From positions 2,962,051 to 3,026,050 of the forward strand of contig ML682024.1 in the NCBI GenBank assembly GCA_007922195.1: DNA of 64,000 bases, read 5' to 3'. Made by a program: the position numbers and the translations under genes. A model generated the notes under the pieces. That model was given only the letters and a program-made list of their open reading frames with translations, was not told the DNA's origin and made no database searches. Positions 9,544 to 21,500 of the stretch are shown one piece after another (the first letter of the stretch is position 1; every line of letters starts with the position of its first letter). The DNA is from Podocnemis expansa (taxonomy: Eukaryota > Chordata > Testudines > Podocnemididae).

Positions 9544-12500
9544 GTAAGTCATGGTGGTCCCTTTCCCATATCAGTCCTGCAGACTACCTTGTTACACCCC
9601 AGGGTCTGGAGCAGGCTCATGCTGGGATCCTCAGTTCTGCTGGGGGTCAATAAAAGAAAGGGAAAGAGGGTGGGCAGAGTCATTAGATATCTCAGGCAGT
9701 TGTAGGCAGATCTCTCTCCTGCTGCTCAATAGCTAGATGTGTCCATGTAACTCCACTGATTTCCACTGAGTTACAGGGAGGATGAATTTGGCCCACTGGG
9801 ACTACTGCACAGAGTGAGCATCTGCCCTGAACTTAGCCCATTGTATCTGTTGGGCTGCTCTTCAATTTCCCTCCATCTCCTGCTTGGACTCATTACCTCA
9901 GCTTTTACAACAACCACTGAAGCCAGATTTCTCTTCTTTTTCATTACTATGGACATTGCAGTAGCATCAAAGAGCCCAGCCAGGCTGGGTTCCATTGCAC
10001 TGTACAAGCAGAGAGAGAACTGTTCCCTACCCTAGTTGAAGAACATAAGTACTGTGCAAAGGGTGTAGAACTGGGATATAATCTTATGATTTCACTAACA
10101 TTTCCACAGCTATCAGTTGTGATGTGACAACCCAAGAATAGTTCCAAAGGGGAGCTGGGTTAGTCTAGTTCAGCAAATCAAGCAAGGAGTCCTGTGGCAC
10201 TTAAAGACTAACACATTTATTTATTGCATGAGTTTTCATGGGAGAAAAACCCCACTTCCTCAAACACTTTGAAGATGGGGAACTTACCAAGAATAGTGAC
10301 ATCCTCCAGTGGAGAGTGCCCATTGGACCAGATGGCTTGCTAAGAAACAGCAAGCCTGCTAGTATAGAGTGCTTCCAGGTAGTGCTTGAGTCCCAAGCTG
10401 CCTAAGTGTGGGAGCCAGGACTGTCGCAGCCCTGAGAAAAGGGTTGGAGCCTAAGCTTGGGCCCGGGACCTGCCCCCTCCTGGGCCTGATCCAGGAGCTA
10501 GACTGGGCTCCTCCAACTGGCAGCCCAGCCTGGCCCCAGCCAGCGGGAGTATGGTAGGCAGCCTAGGCCCAATCCAGCCCCTGCAGCTGCTGGGGCAGGG
10601 CCAGAGACAGACAAGGCTGCAGCCCCGTGGGCCCAACGGCAGTGATGTCCCTGCTGGGAGCCCAGTGAGTCTGGAAAGGAGAAGGAGTACTTTCCTTCAT
10701 TCCTCAGTGACGTCTCTGCCTGACTTAGAAGTATGGTTTTGAAGGCCAGAGAAAGGATTTTTCTAGAGGAGGGTCAATGCAGTGCTAGGATGTTCGAGTG
10801 TGGGAGGAAATGGAGGGAATACTGGAGGAAGCAAAGCCGCAGTACTCTTCTTACGCAGTTATGTTTAGCAGAGAGATTGCCAAGGAAAGAATAAAAATAG
10901 GAACACAGCTTTGCTTCTCAGAATAAGATTTTCCACAGGCAGACTAGTCTCTCTGTTTCTAATCTCTGTGATTCCATCATGGTGATGATAAATGCAGCAT
11001 AGAGTGCTGTAAACGTCTGCTACAGCACTTTGCAGAGCTTCCCTTCTCCAAAGAGCTTCCAGTGTCCAAGAGATGAGAGGAAAGATAGGACAGTGATAAA
11101 AAGCAGTTACTGGAGAAGAAGGGGAATGTTTTTCAGAATAAGGTAGGTTTGATGGAGGAGATAGAGAGGGCTTGTTGGGCAGAAAGTGCAAAACTCTATT
11201 AGCAGAACACACAACGGTGCAAAGCCAAGAGCAGTTTTATAAAGAATACTTAAAAATAACATTCTCCCTTAAAATGGTTATAATCCCACCAGGAAGGCCT
11301 CCAAACAGTGAGCCAAATTCTGCTCACACACTGGAATGTATCCTGAGCAACTTCATTCATATCAGTGATGTTATTCTGTGTTTACACTAGTGGGCCAGAG
11401 TGGAATTTTCCATTAAATATCTACTTAGACATCAAGAAGTTCACCACCTAGAAATAAAAATACAAAATCTCTGGCCACTGCTTATGTAGAACCTACAATA
11501 TTTTTTGGTATGGTACCATGAGAGCAGCAGAAGGGAGCATAAGTTAACAGATGGTATTCTCAAACAGCATACAAAATCATTTTTTGCCAAATGGTAAAAA
11601 ACTAATCTCACTAGGTCTGGGTTAGAAATATTACTCCCCATGATATTTCTAGGGGGTTGGATTAGTGAACATTCCCCAGTCAGAATACCTTTGGGGAAAA
11701 CTGGTCCTTTTCTTCATTCTTTACAGAGAATCCTGTTGTGGACCGTCTCCTGCCAGAGCACCAGAGGAAGGTGCTAGACAGGATCTCCACAGGGTTGCCC
11801 CTCACAGTAACGGCCAATCTGATCAGTGATGAAGGCTACTGGAAAAGGTGCTGCACTGAGCGCTGGCCAGTATGTGATGTCTCGTGCTATGGGGACAGCT
11901 GGAAGCGGATGTTCTTTGAACGCCATCTGGAGAATATCCTGAAGTACTTCATCCCTAACACAACAGACCCCAATCAAGTCCTCGAGGTCATCCCACTCTG
12001 CAAGGAGTATGTGAGGAAGTTGGAGATTGATCAGTTCCTTCCACCAGTGAAGCTGGATCAGAAGAAGGAAGAGGATGATGTGTCTGATTCTGGAAGTGAT
12101 GTTGGTGTTGATGAATTCTGCATGCATCATTATGACTTAGGAGTGCTCACTGCTGCCCTCTCTCACCTAGAAGAGCTGCATCTAACATATGGTGTGAAAG
12201 ACTGTGGCATGAACTTTGAGTGGAGCCTCTTTGACTTCACCTTTCAGGACTGTTACTCTCTGGCCAATGCCTTAAAGAAGTGCCACACTTTGAAAGTAAC
12301 TTACCCAAACTGATTTTTTAACATTTATGTTTTTAAGTATAAGCTAAAACAGGGACAAAATACCCTTACAAAAAGCCAAGAGACCAATTTTACTTGCTTT
12401 TCACTGTTGCTCTTTCCAGTCCAGTGAGTGGCTTCCAAATGTTTGACTGTCTTAGGCAAATTTTGCAATGTGGTGCCTAAATGTATTCCTAGGATGAAAT

Positions 12501-15500
12501 TCACTGTAATATGTAGACCAGCTGTTCTCAACCACTATACTGGGACACATCACTGTGTTCCCAGACAGTGGTAAGTGTGTCATGGAGAGCCCAGAAAATG
12601 GCTGGATTCAGCCTGGGGGGAGTGGGCTAGTGTGTCCTGTAGGGTCATGATATGCCACCAAGTGTGTCACGACCCACAAAAGGCTGAGAACCGCTGATGT
12701 AGACCCCAAGTCACAAAAATTAGTATTTGAAATGTATTTGATGCCACACAATGGGCAAAATTAAAAGCTGGTATAAGCAAGACTGTATCTGTTGAAATTA
12801 CAAGGGTTGCCTGTCCAAGGCCTAAATTTGGCCAAGTGAGTGGAAAGGCAAGATGTGAAGACCCCGTTTTTCCTCAACCCTGACTGTCTAATAGCTAAGG
12901 ATAGGGCTTTTCTCCTTCACAGTTCTTGTCTAACTTCATGTCTGAACTGAAAGTAACTTGATGGCTTGTAGTTTAATATCCTGCTATGTGCTGGTTGTTA
13001 GCATAGGTTGTGTGAGGTTCAGTGAGACCGGTGTCTTACTAATGTGAGCACCTCATTCCCCCATATAAAATGTGTTCTCTATAGATCAGATGGGAAAGAG
13101 CATTCCTGTTGCACCTCCCTGCACAGTCCTGGCTGGGGATTAGCAAAGGCACCCTGTTTTCTGTAAAGCCATTCTTTTAACTTTTTGAGAAAACACTTGC
13201 AAAATGTTTTTTAAAGAAGAAAATGTGACAGGATGCCATACAGGAGCCCAGACAGCCAAAGCCACCAAGGAGAGATGTTAGTACTCACAGCACAGAGGAT
13301 GGTTCTCTGGTAACTAGTGTAATTCACAGTTATTCCAGTGCAGAGATTCTGCCCCACAAAATCATAGAAATGCAGGAACCTCAAGATGTTGCCTAGTCCC
13401 AGCCTCTTGCTGAGGCAGGACCAAGTAAACCTAGCCCATCCCTGACAGGTGTTTATCTAACCTGTTCTTAAACATCTCCAATGACAGGGATTCCACAGCC
13501 TCCCACAGAAACTTATTCCAGAGTTTATCTGATTCTGGAGTTTAATTATTTGACACATCACAGTCCAGAGAAAAGGCAGAATCATCTGGCCCCTTACTCT
13601 CTGATTGGATTGACAGGCTCTGCAACCATCTTCCACCATTAAATGAAATGAGGTCTTCTGAGGTCACAGAGGTCCCATCTTGCGGCATGTTTGTGACCGC
13701 AGGGTTCCCCAGTGGGGGAAAACCAAAGCCTCTTAAGGAGAGCACTCCATGTTCCTTCTTGTCCATGTGAAGAACGTATGCCGTTATATTTCAGTTAGAA
13801 GTCAAACTGACTGTTACATTTGAAGCTAAGGTGGAATTTGTCAGCTCTCTACAGACGTAAGGTGCCTAATTCCCTTTGACCTTCAGTTGGACTTGGGCGC
13901 CTAACTCATTTAAGCTTTTTTGAAAATCCTTTCTAAAATGAGGACAGTTGCTGTGTCAACAAGCATAACATAACCACATTTTTCTCCTGCAGGTCTTCAA
14001 GCTGTGCCGGAGCAAAGTGGATGATGAAAAGGCCCGGATCCTGATACGGAATTTGTTAGATCACCCATGCTTAGTGGAGCTGGACTTCTCTCACAATCTG
14101 ATTGCGGACAGAGGAGCACGAGCCATTGGCAGGCTGATCAACCACAGCAAGCTAGAAATTCTCAACCTGTGTAATAACCGGATCCGGGCCCAAGGAGCCC
14201 AGGCTATTGCTCATGCTCTCGCCAATAATTCTACGCTGACTTCACTGAATCTGCGCCTCAACTGCATTGAGGATGAGGGTGGCCAGGCAATAGGCCATGC
14301 CCTGCTGACTAATGCCACCTTGACATCCCTCCATCTAGAAGGCAATGAGCTGTCAGAGCCAACAGCTACGCTTTTCTCCCAGGTCCTTGCTCAGAACACA
14401 GCTCTGACTAGCATCAACCTTGCCTGCAACCACATAGGACTGGTAAGCAGCTTCCCTATAAGTTCAAAGAAATTGCTTCTGTCTGCTGCCATCACAGTCC
14501 TACTGCAGTCAAAGCATCTGCCTGGGTGATTTTATATAGAGCAGATGCAGAGCGTCTTTGTCAATTTCAAAAGGGGTAGCCGTATTAGTCTAGTCCAGTA
14601 AAAAAACAACAAGGAGTTGTGTGGCACTTTAAGACTAACAGATTTATTTTTTGCATGAGCTTTCATGGGAGAAGGTCTCACTTCCTCAGATGCTTTGAAG
14701 GTGGGTGAACTTACAGAAAGGAATGAAACTAAATGCAAGGGGGTGTAAAACATAGGATCAGGTCATAAAGTAACAGCAAATCAGAGCAGTTTACAGGCTC
14801 AAACCATGGGAAGCCTGAAGTCAAATTACCCTTTGTAATGGGAAAAGAACCCATAGGCTTGATTAAGTCCTGCTTTCACAGAATTTAGCTTGCATATTAA
14901 TTCGAGTTCAGCTGTTTTCTCTTTGAAATCTTGATGTCCCAGCTACATCTCTAACGACAGTCGTTAACAAATCTGTCATTGAGTGATTAAGAAGATGGAA
15001 GTGCTCAGCAACTGGTTTCTTTGTTCTTTGATTTCTGATATCAGCTCTGTGCTCATTCAGTCTTTTACAGAACGATCGTCCTGTTTGTCCAATATATAAG
15101 GTGTTGGGGCATTTCTTGCACATGATGGCATAGATCACATTAGTAGATGAGCAGGTAAATGAGCCTTTGATGGAGTAGCAGGCTTGATTAGGACCTATGA
15201 TGGTATCTGTTGTGCAGATATGTGGGCAGACTTGGCAGTGTGGTTTTTTGCAGGGGTGTGTGCCTGCTTCAATGTGTCTGTTGTTATATCTGTAGTTGCT
15301 GGTGAGTATCTGTTTAAGATTAGGAGGCTGCCTAAATTCTGTGAAAGCAGGACTTAATTGAGACTATGGGTTCTTTTCCCATTACAAAGGGTAATTTGAC
15401 TTCAGGCTTCCCATGGTTTGAGCCTGTAAACTGCTCTGATTTTCTGTTACTTTATGACCTGATCCTATGTTTTACACCCCCTTGCATTTAGTTTCATTCC

Positions 15501-18500
15501 TTTCTGTAAGTTCACCCATCTTCGAAGCATCTGAGGAAGTGGGATCTTCTCCCACGAAAGCTCATGCAAAAAATAAATGTTAGTCTTAAAGAGCTTCTTT
15601 GGTCTGTGAACTGCTGCCCCTCACCAGTGCCAAATTTATCTCCATCTTGCACACTGCCTGTGACCTTGCTTTGATTATTAGAATTTATTGGCAGCAGAGA
15701 AGTGAAGGTTACAGCAAATATCTGTAAGAAAGGAACCCCCCCCTCATTTCATGCTCCCTGCACTCTTTATAAATAAGAAGACTCTCAAGTTGAACCTGTG
15801 TTTTGTGAATTTGGCCCTTAGGAGATTGAGAGGTTTGTTCCCAAGTTGAAGAGAGGCCAAGGACACTCAGGGAGTATTTCTGAGATTGCCATGGGCACTT
15901 CACATACCTGGAATATGGGTTCCATATTAGAAGTTACCATTAGGTAATACAGTTGATGTGGGCTTGCTATTAATGCCATGTGAGAATCTGATTTAAAATT
16001 CCATCTTGTCCCATTGCATCATGTTCCTCAGTAGTGCTTAAAAACACAATAGCCATTCTGGGTCAGATCAATGGCCCATCTAGCCCAACGTCCTGTCTTC
16101 TAACACTGGCTTTAGAGGGAATGAACAGAACAGGTAATCATCAAGAGATCCCTCCTTTCCCCATTGCCAGCTTCTGACAAACAGCAATCACTGCCTATCC
16201 CAGTTAATAGCCATTAGTAGCCTCCATGAACTTACCCAGTTCTTTTTTTGAATCCTGTGATAGGCTTGATCTTCACAACATCCTCTTGCAAGGAGCTCCA
16301 GGGGCTGACTGTGCACCACGTGAAGAAATACTTCCTTGTGTTCATTTTAAACATTCTGCCTATTAATTTCATTTGGTGACCCCTAGTTTTTCTGTTATGA
16401 GAAGGAATGAAAAACACCTCCTGATTCACTTTCTCCACACTAATCATGTTTTTATAGACCTCTAGTATGTCCTCCCTTAGTTTTCTCTTTTCCAAGCTGA
16501 AACTTCCCAGTCTTATTAATTTCTCCATACATGGAGCCTTTTCCATAGGCTTAACCATTTTAGTTGCCCTTTTCTGTACCTTTTCCAATGCCACTATATC
16601 TTTTTGAGATGGGGAGACCAGATCCACATGCAGTATTCAAGCCGTAGGCATACTGTATATTTATATAGGCAATATGGTATTTTCTGTCTTTTTAGCTGTC
16701 CATGTCTTAATGAGTCCCATCATTCTGTTAGCTTTTTTGACTGTCATTGCACAGTAAGTGGATGTTTTTAGAGAACTATCCACAATGACTCCAAGATCAC
16801 TTTTTTTTTCTTCTGAGTGGTAACAGCTAATTTAGACTCCAAAATTTTATATGTATAGTTGGGATTGTGTTTTCCAGTGTGCATGACTTTGCATTTATCA
16901 ACATTGAAATTTATATGCCATTTTTGTTGCCTACTCACCCAGTTTTGTGATATTCCTCTGTAACTCTTCACAGTCTGCTTTGGACTTAACTGTCTTGAGT
17001 AGTTTTGTATCATCTGCAGATCTTGCTACCACATTGTTTATGTCTTTTTACAGATCATGTACAAATATGTTTAATAGCACAGACACCTAGGGGACACCTC
17101 TATTTCTCTCTCTCTCCATTCTGAAAACTGACCATTTATTCCTACTCTTTGTCTCCTATTTATTAACCAGTTACTGATCCAGAAGAAGACCTTCCCTCTC
17201 AGGGCTGTAACTAGACCAGGGGCGAATAAGGCAATCCCCTGGTGCAGAATTTTAGAGGGCGCAGGGGACAGATCTGGCTCCTGGCAATGGCTGGGGATGG
17301 ATCTGGATCTGTCCAAGCCACCATGGGGAGCCGGATCCATCCACTGCACCCTTTCAAATTCCGTACCTGGGACATCCGGCACTGCTGGGGCTCGCTGCCA
17401 GAAGCCGCCGCCATGGCAGACTAGGGGGGATCCAGATCCAGCCACAGTCACAGCCAGAGGTGGCGGGAAGCTTCTGCCACTGCTGGCAGGCTGGAGGGAT
17501 CTGGATCTGTCCCCAGCCACCACTGCCTAACTGGGGATGGATCTGGATCCCCCTGACTTGCCAGTGCTGGCTGGGAAGCTTTTGCCGCTGCCAGCAGGCT
17601 GGGGGGATCCAGATCTGTCCCCAGCCGATGGCTTGCTGGGGGGATCCAAATCCTTCCAAGATCGGGGCTGCTGGGGGGGGTACATGTCTGAGGGTGCTTG
17701 TCCCAGGCACCTAAACTTCTAGTCACAGCCCTGTTCCCTTTTATCCCATGACCACTTCCTTTGCTTAAGAGCCTTTAGCGAAGAACCTAGTCAAAGGCTT
17801 TTCGAAAAACTACCTACGCTAATTCCAGAGGGGTAGCTGTGCTAATCTGTTTACAGCAAACAACAAGAGTCCTGTGGCACCTTAAAGACATACACTATAT
17901 TCACTGGATCATCCTTGTCCACATGCTTGCTGACCCTCTCAAAGAATTCCAGTAGACTGGTGAGGCATGATTTCCCTTCACAAAATCCAGGTTGACTCTT
18001 CCCGAACAAATCATATTCATTTATGTGTGATAATGCTGTTCTTTCCTCTAGTTTCAACTAATTTTCCTGAAGTTATGTTTACTGGCCTGTAATTGTCAGG
18101 ACCACCTCTGGAGCCTTTTTAAAAAATTGGCATCACATTAGCTGTCCTCCAATCATCTGGTACAAAAGCTGATTTAAATGAGAGGTTACATACCGCAGTT
18201 ATTAGTTCTGCAATTTCACATTTGAGTTCCTTCAGAAGTCTTGGGGGAAGTCTGGTCCTGGTTCCTTATTACTGTATAATTTATCAATTTGTTCCAAAAT
18301 ATCCTTTAATAGCACCTCAGTCTGGGACAGTTCTTCAGGTTTATGACCTCAAAAGAACAGCTCAGGTTTGGGAATCTCCCTCACATCAGCTGTGAAGACA
18401 ATGCAAAAATTTCATTTAGTTTTTCTCAATGGCCTTATCTTCTTTGGGTGACTTTGCTGAGGAGTAAGATACCCCACGTTTGGCTTATTGTCACATACCT

Positions 18501-21500
18501 CCTACTTATGATATGTGAGAAGGCAGTGGCAGCTTTTGGGGTAGGCAAAGCAGGCGGCCGCCTACAGCCGCAAGCAATAAGGGGCCCCATCTTCAATTTG
18601 GTGGACAGAAATGAAAATATAGAAAAATATAGAAATTGTTCCCATCTAGCAGAGCTAGTAGGGCTGGAAGCCTAAGCACTTTTCACTCTTGGCTCATCAA
18701 GGCAAGCTATCATTAGGATCTGTGCTTCATCTGAAATGTAAATTTCACCAGTCTCTGCCCATCAACTTCACACTGACATGCTAAAAAAGTAGGAGCAAGC
18801 ACTAGACAGCACAATAGAAGGAACTTTTCCAGGGGCCTCAGCTTTTAATTCCTCAGTGTGGCCATTTATTCTGCCATTTTTTAATTTTGTGAAATATTGC
18901 CTTTTCCTTTTCTTTTTTACCTCTTCTTTTGCCTTTTCCTTTGACTTAGTGACAATTTTTACTTTGGCTTTGTGGCTGCTACATATAAATACAGTGCTGC
19001 CCTTAGGCAGGGGCATCACTGGCGCCGGGCACATGGGGTCCATGCCCCAAATCCTGGCGCCAATGCCCTGGGTCTGGTGGGGCCCCGCCTCTCCTAGTCT
19101 CCAGCCCAATTGGACCGCAGATCTGGGGCCCAGCTGTCTGCAGCCACTCCTAGCCCTGTTCCTGGCCGGGGATCTGGGGCCCAGCCACCTGTGGCCATGG
19201 CTGCCACTTTCAGCCCCGTTCCCAGCCAGGGATCCAGGGCTCAGCCACCCGCGGCCACTCCAGGTAGGGGGCAGGGCGAGTGCCCCAGGTCCTTTCCTGG
19301 GACAGCGACGCTCCTGCCTTTGCCGCTTAGTCGTACGTAGGATGGGTCATCCTTCCACCTTTCAATATGCCCATGATCACAGCCCATCTTCCCCGGCGTT
19401 GTCTGGGAATTGTCTTCACAGACAGTTGCTCCTTCGGCACCAATCTTCGCCCACCAGGGCGTTCGTCCAGCAGTGTCTCTCGCGTAGTCACCTTCCCTGG
19501 GGACAGTCTTAGTATCATGAATCTCCCGGCTTAGCTACAGGAGACCCTATTTCAAGAGTCTAGTGGGTACATTTCCTCCCTCCCATAAGACCCAGAGTGC
19601 TTGGTGGATGCGTCTTAGGAGATACACCCTGCCCTAACTGTCATGACAGAATTTGACTCTAATGTTCACTCTTTGCAAACCTGAAGTTAGTCTCATTATA
19701 TGGGTATTTGGGAATAGGCTCACCCTTGTTGGAGCCCTCCTTCTGGTAGGACCTATTCCTTCACTACCATACCTGTGGAGGACCCTCCAGATATACTAAA
19801 AAAGACAAGAGGAGAGGGCACGATGCACTGCAACGGGCAGCATCCCACTGCCCTGCCACTGTCAAGGAGCCTGCCTCCTCCGTACGTTCCTGTGGCTCCT
19901 TCCTGGAAGGAGCATCAACCCCAACGGGCACCCCAATGCAGTCGTAACTGGGCTTGGTCCCTCTCCCACATCGCCCCCCCCACGGGGGGGGTGTGTGAGA
20001 TCATTTGGCCGAAGCATGTGAATTCTTAGGCCACAGGTACTAGCAGCTGGATCTACTGGATTTATGAGCCATTACCAACCCACAGCCCACCATGTCCAAA
20101 CCCCTCACCATAGCATCCCTACAGCCGCTTCCCTGTTGGGAAAACTCTGACAAAAGGGAAGGGAAGGGCATAGATATTAGTACTACTACCTCCTTGGCAT
20201 GTAAGGATTCACTTTTTGACATTTCCCCAGTGGGTTTTGTCATGACATTACCTGTGCTTCTCTTTTACTTCCATAACACAGACCAGGCATCGGGGCCCCA
20301 AGCGGGTCCCATCATCTCGTTATGACCGTGCCTGTCAGGATACCAACTGTTGTTGCCAATGTCCCAATAACTTCTTGAACTAGCTTGCTGCACCTTGTCC
20401 AGTTTCTTCTCCCCGCCCCATGAGATACTGACCGCGCCAGATTAATATACCTGAAACCCTCTGGCGGGCGCATCATGGCCACAGGTCCCGGGGGAACACC
20501 AACCCCCTGTTCAAGTCTCTGGCTTGACCCCTCATCCCATAGGTGCCCTACAATATTGAACAGAAGGAAAAGACCCCCTCCCCTTGGGGTTTTCTCGCAG
20601 TCCTGACGACCATCGCCGCCAGCCAACTGGTTGTGGCAGTGTCGTTGCCACCAATGCCAGCCCAACAACCCTATTGCCTCCTGAATTCCCTTATAAGAGG
20701 TATGTTAACATGTGTTACTGCCAGAACTCTAATCTGATTTTATCTCACCTCTGCCAATATGACTTTAGGCAGAGTGGTTAGAGTCGCATTCCTCGACTTT
20801 AACTACGATGCGTTCATATCTCATTTATGTGTAAGGTGCCCTCAGGCTCTCCTGCCTAAGCGCACTATAGGCGCTCAGACAAACTGGCCCTACTTCCTCA
20901 AGTCAGTTACGTCCTGCAATCCCTGCTTATCCTTGCCAGGGTGATGGTCCCTGGGTCGATCTCCTAGACCCCTCCAGGACCCTGCTTGTTGGACAAATAC
21001 CCATGGGGAGTTATGCCGTGCTGAAGGCAGAAGAGCCAACTCCACTCGCCATCCATCAGCATGGCTAGCAGTCATCTATTTCCGAATGTATCTGAGCAGC
21101 GCTCGAAGAAGAATGGTGGGTTACTTACCAGTAACTGTCCTTCTTCGAGATGGGCTGCTTGGATTCATTCAGAGCCCTCCCCCACCCCCACTTTTGGAGT
21201 TGGTGGATCTTAGGAACTGGGGAGGGGCTGGGCGGCGGCCACCTATATAGCCACGGAGTGGCATGGGGGGCGGTGGCCGCCTGCCCTCTTCTGACAGGCT
21301 AGAGCAAAAAGTTCTGACCAATCCGGCGCTCTGGCACTGAGACACCTATTTCTGAATTAATCCGAGCAGCCCATCTTGAAGGACAGTTACCAGTAAGCAA
21401 CCCACTGTTCTGCTCTCCTGCTCTGATTTGCACTTCTCACCCATCTCCTTTCTGATTCCAGGATGGTGGGAAGCAGCTGCTGGAAGGAATGGCCGATAAC

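Larger units (their letters stand above)
12296..13992 (+). other. TCTE1 intron 2
   Basis: Holds a complete small hAT element (12519-12696) and a CR1 fragment (13358-13530). The acceptor is 'tttctcctgcag' ending at 13992. The remaining sequence is unique-looking with no exon. Confidence 0.65.
16030..18510 (-). mobile_element. Composite CR1 LINE fragment B
   Basis: The 3' end at left has 'ttctgggtcagatcaatggc' and 'gaatgaacagaacaggtaat', typical of turtle CR1. Reverse-transcriptase-derived frames follow on the - strand (for example EKVQKRATKMVK and SFSLEKRKLREDILEVYKNM at 16232-16627), broken by frameshifts. The copy runs to about 18510 (near 'gggtgactttgctgaggag'). A hAT element (17200-17733) and a PLE terminal fragment (17823-17889) interrupt it. 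Non-functional. Confidence 0.8.
14443..21461 (+). other. TCTE1 intron 3, transposon-rich
   Basis: About 7 kb. In order: PLE relic (14566-15604), sequence without recognised features (15605-16029), composite CR1 (16030-18510) with two nested insertions, a decayed repeat with 'ggcggccgcctacagccgca' (18540-19000), hAT family A copy 2, a CpG-rich unassigned block, and an inverted-repeat element ending about 45 bp before exon 4. The acceptor 'ctttctgattccag' ends at 21461. Confidence 0.65.

Noticed and set aside
18856..19512. 218-codon + frame with a hydrophobic N-terminal part
   Set aside because: It crosses from decayed repeat into the GC-rich hAT family A copy and the CpG-rich block; the hydrophobic part is the antisense of a lysine-rich stretch and the rest is compositional. 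No domain and no splice support.
20312..20668. Minus frame that looked vaguely like part of a retroviral or other mobile-element protein
   Set aside because: No retroviral motif, primer-binding site or LTR pair could be found in 19.3-21.1 kb; left as unassigned.
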